From contig JAAYLJ010000013.1 in assembly GCA_012521935.1 (NCBI GenBank), positions 1 through 9,935 of the forward strand: a DNA stretch of 9,935 nt, read 5' to 3'. This stretch comes from Campylobacteraceae bacterium. GTDB lineage: Bacteria > Campylobacterota > Campylobacteria > Campylobacterales > Campylobacteraceae. This document shows, one piece after another, positions 1-6,212 of the stretch; the stretch's first letter is position 1; each line of letters opens with the position of its first letter. The translations under genes and the position numbers were made by a program. Below the pieces are notes generated by a model, which worked only from the letters and a program-made list of their open reading frames with translations, searched no databases and had not been told where the DNA came from.

Positions 1-753
1 AAAAAATGTTGCTATGAAAGTCCCAGCTATAAATGCACCAAAAACAACTTCAAGCTTAAGAAGTATCATTATAGCTATCATGGCTACAAAAAGCGCCATA
101 GAAAGCCTTATATCTTTCTCCTCTTTATCATGATGAGGCATTAATAATATTTTTAACTCTGGATACCACCAAAAAAGTACTTGAAAACTTCTAAAAACTA
201 CAAATATAAGCACTATAAATCCAGATAAATATAAAAGTGCTGTATATAGTTGAATCCCTATGCCAAACTCAAGCATCGCTCCTGAAAAAGTAAGCAGTGC
301 AATACTTACAAGCTCTCCCATAATCCCAACAAACATCGATATATTAAGCCATGGCTCATCTTTTCCATACTCTTTATATAAAGCTAAAATAAGTCCTATG
401 GAAAGAAGTGGCAATATAACAATAAGCAATGGATTTAACCCAAGTATTGAAGTAAAAATAAAAGCTAAGATGTAAAGCAAGGCAAGATAGACTAATCCTT
501 GTTTTATAACCTCTTTATCCATGGTTACAAATACTCTTAAATTAACCTCGGTTCCTGCTAAAAACATAAGATAGAAAAATCCAACCTCAGCAACTGTTTC
601 AAAAAGGTAGTGATTGCTAAGAAGTCCAAGATAACCAGCTAAAATTCCAAGCATTATCTCAATTGGAGGGATAGGAATGCGTAAGATTTTTGAAAAGTAT
701 GGTGAAGTAAATAAAATTACAGCAATTACTATTAAAATACTAAGTTCGTTCAT
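1..753 (-). CDS. Cation:proton antiporter, CPA2/KefB-like, N-terminal part (runs off the left edge)
   Basis: This is an inner-membrane exchanger that probably swaps K+ or Na+ for H+; the ion cannot be read from the sequence. I translated 251 codons from the ATG at 753, and the C-terminal part lies outside the window. The protein is almost entirely hydrophobic segments. It opens with MNELSILIVIAV and a glycine-bearing helix (EIMLGILAGYLG, about 32-43). The CPA2-style signature FLAGTEV follows at about 64-70, and GAFIAGTF at about 239-246 resembles the family's G-A-F-x-A-G helix. GIMGELVSIALL (about 143-154) may be the ion-binding helix, with Glu147 where many relatives have Asp; this is inference. 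The gene starts inside the end of the phosphoesterase gene (14-base overlap) with only a weak GTGAG upstream, so coupled translation from the topA transcript is likely. The family call is firm, the substrate is not. Confidence 0.8.
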   Translation of the reverse strand, partial: MNELSILIVIAVILFTSPYFSKILRIPIPPIEIMLGILAGYLGLLSNHYLFETVAEVGFFYLMFLAGTEVNLRVFVTMDKEVIKQGLVYLALLYILAFIFTSILGLNPLLIVILPLLSIGLILALYKEYGKDEPWLNISMFVGIMGELVSIALLTFSGAMLEFGIGIQLYTALLYLSGFIVLIFVVFRSFQVLFWWYPELKILLMPHHDKEEKDIRLSMALFVAMIAIMILLKLEVVFGAFIAGTFIATFF

Positions 754-1255
754 ATCTTATAGTCTCACTTTTCCAATCTACCTCATCAACCTTACTATAA
801 AGATGAGTAACACTGCAAGCCTGTTCTTCCATCTTAACTAAAGCGCACTCAAAAATTGGCTCTTTTCTTGCACATACTTCACCAGGGTTTATAAAAAGAG
901 TGTTTTTATTAAATGAACTATAAAAACGGTGAGTGTGTCCAAAAACTACCAAATTTGCATCTGGAGTTAAATAAAATGGGTGGTGCATCATTTTTATGGT
1001 TAGGTTTTTATGTTTAAAAAAGTGAGGTTCATGAAAAAGGTTATATTTATCTGTTAAATGATGTAACGCATAATCATTATTCCCAAGAACAGCCACATAA
1101 GGTACGCCAGATTTTTTTAAAAGCTTAAGTGTCTTCTCTTCTTCAATATCTCCAGCATGTAGCAGTAGCTCTACTTTAAATTCGCACAGTTTTTCTATAC
1201 ACTTTCTTGCTAAATCAACTCTTTTGTGAGAATCTGAAAGTATGCCTATAATCAC
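740..1255 (-). CDS. yfcE: YfcE/MJ0936-type metallophosphoesterase
   Basis: This is a cytoplasmic metal-dependent phosphodiesterase of the calcineurin-like superfamily, of 171 residues, close to the usual 160-185 for YfcE/MJ0936 proteins. The metal-site motifs are all visible in order: DSH (D8, H10), GD (G35-D36), GNND (58-61), MMHH (H91/H92), GHTH (106-109) and NPGE (123-126). Relatives cleave model phosphodiesters such as bis-pNPP, but the physiological substrate is generally unknown. The start is GTG at 1255, overlapping the TAG stop of topA by one base (TAGTG). This leaves no room for an independent promoter and argues for translational coupling. Its 3' end overlaps the antiporter start by 14 bases. 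The catalytic set is complete, so it should be active. The substrate cannot be inferred from context. Confidence 0.92.
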   Translation of the reverse strand: MIIGILSDSHKRVDLARKCIEKLCEFKVELLLHAGDIEEEKTLKLLKKSGVPYVAVLGNNDYALHHLTDKYNLFHEPHFFKHKNLTIKMMHHPFYLTPDANLVVFGHTHRFYSSFNKNTLFINPGEVCARKEPIFECALVKMEEQACSVTHLYSKVDEVDWKSETIRYERT

Positions 1256-3318
1256 TATTTTTCACTTCTATTTTTACACTTAATACACTCAAAAATCTCT
1301 TTACCCCTAAATGTTCTTTGAGCCATCATATACCCGCACTTATCGCATTTTTCTAAAGTGGGCTCATGCGTTGAGATGAAGGTGCATTTTGGATAGTTTG
1401 AACAACCAAAAAACTTTCCTCTTCTTGAGCTTCTTTGAACTATCCCGCCTCCACACTCTGGGCAAGGCACATCTATGGTTTGTGGGGAAGCTTTTGGTTT
1501 TTGAGTTAAATTTTTAGAAAATTTACACTTTGGAAATCCACTACAAGCTACAAACTCTCCAAATCTTCCTTTTCTTATAACAAGTTCACTTCCACACTCT
1601 GGGCACTCTTCCCCTGTTGGAATCGCCACTTTTTGGCTTTTTATCTCTTTTTTACCCTTCTCTATCTGCTCAATAAAAGGAGTATAAAACTCTCTTAAAA
1701 CCCCTTGCCAATCCTTGCTGTTTTGAGCTATATCATCAAGCGATTCCTCCATTGCTGAGGTAAAGCTACTATCAACAATATTTGGAAAGTTCTCTTCTAG
1801 TAAAGATATGACGGTAAATGCAACCTCTGTTGGGATTAATTGTTTTTTCTCTATATTTATATAATCTCTTGCAGTTAAAATGGAAATGGTTGGCGCATAA
1901 GTTGAAGGCCTTCCAATCCCTAAACTCTCAAGTTTTTTAATAAGACTTGCCTCAGAATACCTTGCTGGAGGCTCTGTAAAGTGTTGATTTGCCTCAAGTA
2001 AACTAAGAGTTGCATCGTCTCCTTCATTTAATTCTGGCAAAAGCTTATCTTTATCCCCTGATCCATAAACTTTATAAAATCCATCAAAAATGAGCTTTCT
2101 TCCACTTGCTTTAAAAACTCCACTTTTACTTTTAAATAGTATATTTTGAGTTTCAAAAATAGCATTTTCCATCTGGCTAGCTAAAAACCTTGTATAGATA
2201 AGTTTGTAGAGCCTAAACTCATCTTTTTCTAAAAACTGCTCTGCTAATTTTAAATCAAAATTTAAAAGCGTAGGTCTAATAGCCTCATGAGCTTCTTGGG
2301 CACCTTTTGAGCTGGATTTATAATATTTTGGTTTTTTAGGAAGATATTTTTCGCCATACTCCTTTCCTATCAAATCTCTTACTGCATTTATGGCATCTTT
2401 TGAAACATTTAATGAATCAGTTCTCATATATGTAATAACCCCTTGAACTCCCTCATGAGTCTTTACGCCCTCATAAAGCCTTTGGGCAAGCATCATTGTT
2501 TTCTTTGGAGAAAACCCAAGCATTGAAGATGCACTCTGTTGTAAGGTTGAAGTCATAAATGGGGTCGGTGAAGAGGTTGTACGCTCTTTTTTCTCAATAG
2601 AATCTACCTTATAACTCTCATCTTTTAAAATCTCATATATATAGTAAGCTCTATCTTTTAAACCAATAGTCATCTTATCTATTTTTTGGCCTTCAAACTC
2701 AACAAGTATCGCCTCTATTATCTCATTAAACTTTGCATCTAAGCTCCAAAACTCTTCTGGTTTGAAAGCTTTGATTTCCCTTTCTCTATCGACTACTATT
2801 TTTAAAGATGATGATTGAACTCTTCCAGCGCTTAAGCCTTTTTGTATCTTAGAAGCAAGAAGTGGTGAGAGTTTATATCCTACTATCCTATCTAAAAGCC
2901 TTCTTGCTTGTTGCGCATTAAAACTATGCTCATCCAAAGCTCTTGGATTTTTAAGTGCATTTAAAATGGCATTTTTTGTAATTTCATGAAAAACAATCCT
3001 TGGAAGTTTTTCTGGTTCTTTGCCAATGGCTTTTGCAATATGATACCCAATGGCCTCTCCCTCTCTATCCTCATCCGTTGCGATATATACAATATCACTA
3101 TTTTTTGCCTTCTCTTTTATCTCACTAACAATTTTTGATGACTCTCTTGCAACTCTATACTCGGGCACAAAAACATTATCTTCAATCTTTATGCCAAATT
3201 TGCTTTTTGGCAAATCCCTAACATGTCCTTTTGAGGCTATTACCTCATACTCTTTTCCTAAAAAACTCTTGATAGTTCGTGCTTTTGCTGGTGATTCTAC
3301 TATGATTAAATGCTTCAA
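1255..3318 (-). CDS. topA: DNA topoisomerase I (type IA, omega protein)
   Basis: This enzyme relaxes negatively supercoiled DNA by cutting one strand through a 5'-phosphotyrosine link and passing the other strand. It is 687 residues and complete. The N-terminal Toprim domain carries IVESPAKARTIK with catalytic Glu8 and the acidic metal triad in TDEDREGE (D82, D84, E86). The active-site tyrosine is Y297 in YMRTDS. The central SLGIGRPSTYAPT (465-477) is a type IA hallmark. Three C4 zinc ribbons close the protein: Cys572/575/592/598, 619/622/639/645 and 658/661/678/681. The start is TTG: the bases at 3316-3318 read CAA on the plus strand, an in-frame TAG lies 12 bases upstream, and AGGA sits 7 bases before it. 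This gives MKHLIIVESPAK, the family's normal N-terminus. It heads the topA-yfcE-antiporter operon and diverges from flagellin. Confidence 0.97.
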   Translation of the reverse strand: MKHLIIVESPAKARTIKSFLGKEYEVIASKGHVRDLPKSKFGIKIEDNVFVPEYRVARESSKIVSEIKEKAKNSDIVYIATDEDREGEAIGYHIAKAIGKEPEKLPRIVFHEITKNAILNALKNPRALDEHSFNAQQARRLLDRIVGYKLSPLLASKIQKGLSAGRVQSSSLKIVVDREREIKAFKPEEFWSLDAKFNEIIEAILVEFEGQKIDKMTIGLKDRAYYIYEILKDESYKVDSIEKKERTTSSPTPFMTSTLQQSASSMLGFSPKKTMMLAQRLYEGVKTHEGVQGVITYMRTDSLNVSKDAINAVRDLIGKEYGEKYLPKKPKYYKSSSKGAQEAHEAIRPTLLNFDLKLAEQFLEKDEFRLYKLIYTRFLASQMENAIFETQNILFKSKSGVFKASGRKLIFDGFYKVYGSGDKDKLLPELNEGDDATLSLLEANQHFTEPPARYSEASLIKKLESLGIGRPSTYAPTISILTARDYINIEKKQLIPTEVAFTVISLLEENFPNIVDSSFTSAMEESLDDIAQNSKDWQGVLREFYTPFIEQIEKGKKEIKSQKVAIPTGEECPECGSELVIRKGRFGEFVACSGFPKCKFSKNLTQKPKASPQTIDVPCPECGGGIVQRSSRRGKFFGCSNYPKCTFISTHEPTLEKCDKCGYMMAQRTFRGKEIFECIKCKNRSEK

Positions 3319-3325
3319 ATGATAA

Positions 3326-3329
3326 TCCT
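3326..3329 (-). promoter_or_regulatory. Shine-Dalgarno of topA (fixes the TTG start)
   Basis: AGGA on the minus strand lies 7 bases before TTG at 3318. No ATG or GTG is available in frame between this site and the upstream in-frame TAG, and the protein read from this TTG begins at the normal family N-terminus. The non-ATG start is therefore well supported. Confidence 0.75.
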
Positions 3330-3352
3330 AATTTCATATTTTTTATGAAATT
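3330..3352. repeat. Perfect 9-bp inverted repeat at the topA transcription start
   Basis: AATTTCATA (3330-3338) and TATGAAATT (3344-3352) are exact inverted copies separated by five T. The repeat covers the expected topA transcription start and overlaps the last base of the -10 box. It could be an operator for a dimeric repressor, or, if transcription starts far enough upstream, a hairpin in the topA leader just before the Shine-Dalgarno. The symmetry is seen directly; any role is inference, and AT-rich palindromes also arise by chance. Confidence 0.5.
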
Positions 3353-3358
3353 CTAGCA
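3350..3358 (-). promoter_or_regulatory. Extended -10 promoter of topA operon (sigma70)
   Basis: The minus strand reads TGCTAGAAT, an extended -10 (TGnTAnAAT). A T-rich stretch precedes it in place of a good -35 box; the best hexamer at 17-bp spacing is CTTCCA, 3 of 6 matches. Campylobacter sigma70 promoters typically lack a conserved -35 and have T-rich upstream DNA. Transcription would start near 3343 and give a leader of about 25 nt. Confidence 0.65.
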
Positions 3359-3395
3359 GAAAAAGAGAAAAATGGAAGATTTTGCAAAATAGGGC

Positions 3396-3422
3396 TAAAG
3401 TTTTTTTTGGGGTGTTCGATAT
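3396..3422 (+). promoter_or_regulatory. Sigma28 (FliA) promoter of flagellin
   Basis: TAAAGT at 3396-3401 and CGATAT at 3417-3422 are separated by 15 bases. This matches the FliA pattern (TAAA, N15, CGATAW) and the Campylobacter flaA promoter type. The spacer begins with a run that extends the last T of the -35 box to eight T (3401-3408), followed by four G. The transcript would start near 3429-3431, about 40 bases before the ATG. No correctly spaced sigma54 element was found here. Confidence 0.85.
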
Positions 3423-3431
3423 AGCTATTAA

Positions 3432-3469
3432 CAGCAAGGATGCTGAAATAAACTTCAAAAGGATTTGAA
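3432..3469 (+). promoter_or_regulatory. Flagellin mRNA leader with two GGA-loop stem-loops (probable CsrA target)
   Basis: Two hairpins lie back to back before the flagellin ATG. The first pairs CAGC (3432-3435) with GCTG (3442-3445) around the six-base loop AAGGAT, and contains CAAGGATG, an exact match to the core of the CsrA consensus CARGGAUG. The second pairs TTCAAA (3454-3459) with TTTGAA (3464-3469) around the loop AGGA, which is the Shine-Dalgarno itself, 6 bases from the ATG. GGA in loops, with one copy blocking ribosome access, is the classic CsrA repression layout. In C. jejuni, CsrA is known to bind the flaA leader and to be antagonised by FliW. Binding in this organism is inferred. 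Confidence 0.7.
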
Positions 3470-4954
3470 ATGAGTTTTAGGATTAACACTAACATATCGG
3501 CGATGAACGCCCATACTTCTAGCCTTCAAAACAACCGTAACCTAAGCGGTTCATTGGCTAAGTTATCCTCAGGTTTGAGAATCAACTCTGCAGCAGATGA
3601 TGCTTCAGGTATGGCTATTGCGGATTCTCTTAGATCACAAGCTAGTGCTCTTGGACAAGCTATTAGTAATGGTAACGATGCAATTGGTATCATCCAAACA
3701 GCTGACAAAGCTATGGATGAGCAATTGAAAATTCTTGATACCATCAAAGTAAAAGCTACTCAAGCAGCACAAGATGGACAAACAGCTGATACTAGAAAAG
3801 CACTTCAAGCTGACATTAACCGTTTAATGGAGCAGTTAGACAATATCGCTTCACAAACAACATTTAATGGTCAAGCTTTACTATCAGGTTCTTTTACAAA
3901 CAAAGAGTTCCAAGTTGGTGCTTACTCAAACCAGTCAATCAAAGCTTCAATTGGAGCAACAAGCTCAGATAAAATTGGACACACTAGATTTGAAACTGGC
4001 GCGGCTATTTCTGCCTCTGGTACAGCAGCAGTTAAGTTTGTAAACATTACTGGAAGTAGAAGTGTTCAAATTGAATCAGTAGTTATCTCTTCTAGTGCTG
4101 GTACAGGAATTGGTGTTTTAGCTGAGGCAATTAACCGTGCTTCAGGTGAGACAGGAGTTAGAGCTTCTTATACTGTTCAAACAACAGGTTCTGGAGCTGT
4201 TACTGCTGGAACAATTACTGGCTTAAAAATCAACGGTATTGAGATTGGAAAGATTGAAGTTAAAGCTAATGACTCTGATGGAACATTAGTAGCTGCAATC
4301 AATGCTCATAAAGATACAACAGGAGTTGTAGCAAGCGTTGATAAAGGAGTTCTATCTTTAACAAGTGCTGATGGTAGAGGTATTGTTATCTCTGGTACAG
4401 GTCTTAGCACTGCTGCTGCTCTTACTAATGACAAGTCAGAAAACTATGGACGCCTTACTTTAACAAAAATTGGTGGACAAGATATAGTTGTTTCTGGATC
4501 AGGTTCATTTGGTTTTAGCGCTTCTGACACAGTAGCTGAGGCTTCAGTTAACTTAAGAAGTGTTAGAGGCGAGATAAGCCACAATGTAGCAAGCGCTATT
4601 GGTGCATTTGCTAACAAAGCTATGGCAAGCATGAATGCAGAGCAAAACTTAGGCGCTGGTGTTACTACACTAAAAGGCGCTATGGCGGTTATGGATATTG
4701 CTGAAGCAGCTTTAAAAGCACTTGATGGAATTAGAGCTGATCTTGGTTCTGCTCAAAACCAACTTGTTGTTACAATCAATAACATTTCTGTAACTCAAGT
4801 TAATGTTAAGTCTGCTGAATCAAATATCCGTGATGTTGACTTTGCTTCTGAGTCTGCTGACTTCTCAAAATTCAACATCCTTGCACAATCAGGAAGTTAT
4901 GCAATGGCGCAAGCTAACGCAGTACAACAAAATGTTTTAAGACTTTTACAGTAG
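3470..4954 (+). CDS. flaA: Flagellin (major filament subunit)
   Basis: This is the filament subunit, exported through the flagellar type III system and assembled outside the cell. It has 494 residues, no cysteine and no signal peptide, as expected. The N-terminal D0/D1 region (about 1-170) has LSSGLRINSAADDASGMAIA (32-51), and the C-terminal D1/D0 region (about 375-494) ends in NVLRLLQ. The central exposed part (about 180-370) is rich in Ser, Thr and Gly, fitting a glycosylated flagellin. It carries two similar modules (VLAEAINRASGETGVRAS at 216-233; TLVAAINAHKDTTGVVAS at 272-289) of the Flagellin_IN kind. Residues 88-104 (ILDTIKVKATQAAQDGQ) are of the epsilonproteobacterial type that is not recognised by TLR5. 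The start is fixed by AAGGA 6 bases upstream. The sigma28 promoter argues for flaA; the position beside topA matches H. pylori flaB, so the symbol is provisional. Confidence 0.96.
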   Translation: MSFRINTNISAMNAHTSSLQNNRNLSGSLAKLSSGLRINSAADDASGMAIADSLRSQASALGQAISNGNDAIGIIQTADKAMDEQLKILDTIKVKATQAAQDGQTADTRKALQADINRLMEQLDNIASQTTFNGQALLSGSFTNKEFQVGAYSNQSIKASIGATSSDKIGHTRFETGAAISASGTAAVKFVNITGSRSVQIESVVISSSAGTGIGVLAEAINRASGETGVRASYTVQTTGSGAVTAGTITGLKINGIEIGKIEVKANDSDGTLVAAINAHKDTTGVVASVDKGVLSLTSADGRGIVISGTGLSTAAALTNDKSENYGRLTLTKIGGQDIVVSGSGSFGFSASDTVAEASVNLRSVRGEISHNVASAIGAFANKAMASMNAEQNLGAGVTTLKGAMAVMDIAEAALKALDGIRADLGSAQNQLVVTINNISVTQVNVKSAESNIRDVDFASESADFSKFNILAQSGSYAMAQANAVQQNVLRLLQ

Positions 4955-4972
4955 TAAACTCTTAAATATAAT

Positions 4973-5005
4973 GGGCTTAGTTTAGGCTAAGCCCCTCCTT
5001 TCTTT
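4973..5005 (+). terminator. Rho-independent terminator after flagellin
   Basis: A perfect 8-bp stem, GGGCTTAG (4973-4980) and CTAAGCCC (4987-4994), encloses the loop TTTAGG. It is followed by a pyrimidine-rich tract with interrupted T runs (CTCCTTTCTTT). It lies 18 bases after the flagellin stop and separates flagellin transcription from the efflux operon. The U tract is not continuous, so termination may be incomplete. Confidence 0.75.
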
Positions 5006-5020
5006 GAAATTCCAATATTT

Positions 5021-5050
5021 TTGTTAAAACTAGATTAATATAGATATAAT
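5021..5050 (+). promoter_or_regulatory. Sigma70 promoter of the RND efflux operon
   Basis: TATAAT at 5045-5050 is a perfect -10 box. TTGTTA at 5021-5026 (4 of 6 to TTGACA) lies 18 bases upstream. Transcription would start near 5057. AGGG at 5073-5076 serves as Shine-Dalgarno, 5 bases before the ATG at 5082. Confidence 0.65.
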
Positions 5051-5052
5051 AA
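5035..5052. promoter_or_regulatory. Imperfect palindrome over the efflux -10 box (possible repressor site)
   Basis: The 18 bases TTAATATA-GA-TATAATAA are symmetric at 7 of 8 arm positions, excluding the two central bases, and cover the -10 box. RND operons are often repressed by TetR-family proteins that bind such sites (AcrR, CmeR). The DNA is very AT-rich, so chance symmetry is a real alternative, and no regulator gene is present nearby. Confidence 0.3.
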
Positions 5053-5081
5053 AATCAATAAATTTTTTACTTAGGGTTACC

Positions 5082-6212
5082 ATGCACAAAAAGTTTAAGT
5101 TATATCTTTTTCTAATACTTCTCCCACTTTTTTTTGCCTCATGTCAACAAGAACAAAAGAGCCAAACAGCTCCTGCGCCAATTGAAATTGGTTTTATAAT
5201 TCCAGTTAAACAAAGCGTTAGCATAAACATTGATTTAACTGGAAGAGTTAAGGCTAAAAATGTTGCTCAAATTAGGCCTCAAATTGGTGGAATTATTAAA
5301 AAAAGAGTCTTCATTGAAGGTAGTTTTGTAGAAAAAGATGAGGTTTTATATGAGATAGATGATGCATCATACAAAGCTACTTACGATAAGGCTAAAGCCG
5401 CTCTTGCAAGTGCTAGAGCAAATCTTTTAGGCTCAAGTTTAAAGCTCAAAAGAGCGGATGAGCTCTTAAAACACGATAGTATTTCAAAGCAAGAGTTTGA
5501 TGATATAAAAGCAAATCATGACTCATTAGCTGCTTTAGTGGAGCAAAAAATTGCTGAGCTTGAGATGGCTAAGATTGATCTTCAAAGATGTCAAATCAAA
5601 GCTCCAATTAGTGGATATATAGGTATCTCAAGTGTAACTGATGGAGCACTTGTGCTTGCAAACCAAAGTGAGCCACTAGCTATCATCCAAGATACAAATA
5701 GTGTATTTGTTGACTTAAATCAATCATATAGTGAAATGCTAGCTTTAAAAAAGATTTTAAAAGATGAAGAGAAAAACTACATAGTTTTAACCCTAGATGA
5801 TGGAACGGTGCATGATGAAGAGGGGATTTTAGAAACTAGAGAGCTTAGCGTGGATGAGGGGAGTGGTACAGTAACTCTTAGAGCTGAGGTTGGCAATAAA
5901 AGTGGAGTTTTACTTCCAGGAATGTTTGTAAAAGCAACCATAGAGAGTCAAAGCAAAGTTGAAGCATTCTTAATTCCCCAGCAAGCAGTCCAAAGAGATC
6001 AAAAAGGAAATCCTATTGTAACTATCATTGATGAGAATAGCAAAGCTATTACAAAAATAGTTACAACTCAAAGAGCGATTGAAAACAGATGGTTAATTAG
6101 TGCTGGCATAAAAGAGAGTGACAAAGTAGCAATAGAGGGTTTAAATAGACTTACAAATAAAAGTCAAATAACTTTAAAAGATTTAAATAGTAAATATGAA
6201 GATAAAAAATGA
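5082..6212 (+). CDS. RND efflux periplasmic adaptor (membrane fusion protein, AcrA/CmeA type), lipoprotein
   Basis: This is the periplasmic adaptor that links an inner-membrane RND pump to an outer-membrane channel. It has 376 residues, typical of the AcrA/MexA/CmeA family. A lipoprotein signal peptide is visible: basic MHKKFK, a hydrophobic core, and a lipobox-like FAS-C with Cys21 as the acylation site. Domains in order are a first lipoyl half (about 62-95, with IRPQIGGIIKKRVFIEGS), an alpha-hairpin (about 97-168), a second lipoyl half (about 170-205, with CQIKAPISGYIG), a beta-barrel (about 207-300, with LLPGMFVKATI at 277-287) and a membrane-proximal domain (about 300-365). Its TGA overlaps the ATG of the pump gene (ATGA, 6209-6212), so the two are translated together. 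The family is certain; the substrates are not readable. Confidence 0.93.
   Translation: MHKKFKLYLFLILLPLFFASCQQEQKSQTAPAPIEIGFIIPVKQSVSINIDLTGRVKAKNVAQIRPQIGGIIKKRVFIEGSFVEKDEVLYEIDDASYKATYDKAKAALASARANLLGSSLKLKRADELLKHDSISKQEFDDIKANHDSLAALVEQKIAELEMAKIDLQRCQIKAPISGYIGISSVTDGALVLANQSEPLAIIQDTNSVFVDLNQSYSEMLALKKILKDEEKNYIVLTLDDGTVHDEEGILETRELSVDEGSGTVTLRAEVGNKSGVLLPGMFVKATIESQSKVEAFLIPQQAVQRDQKGNPIVTIIDENSKAITKIVTTQRAIENRWLISAGIKESDKVAIEGLNRLTNKSQITLKDLNSKYEDKK

Noticed and set aside
260..475. Plus-strand frame of 71 codons in the antiporter region
   Set aside because: The minus-strand frame here is a continuous multi-helix antiporter; the plus-strand frame has no family features and is a shadow.
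3374..3385. GGAAGATTTTGC upstream of flagellin, resembling a sigma54 -24/-12 promoter (H. pylori flaB and C. jejuni flaB use sigma54)
   Set aside because: Only 8 bases separate GG and GC, whereas sigma54 promoters need 10; the sigma28 elements just downstream fit far better.
3440..3451. Mini reading frame ATG CTG AAA TAA in the flagellin leader
   Set aside because: The purine-rich AAGG abuts the ATG with no spacing for a ribosome, and the bases are better explained by the first GGA-loop hairpin.
3526..3747. Open frame of 73 codons antisense to flagellin (and a second at 4444-4632)
   Set aside because: These are shadows of the flagellin gene in other frames, with no ribosome site and no recognisable protein features.
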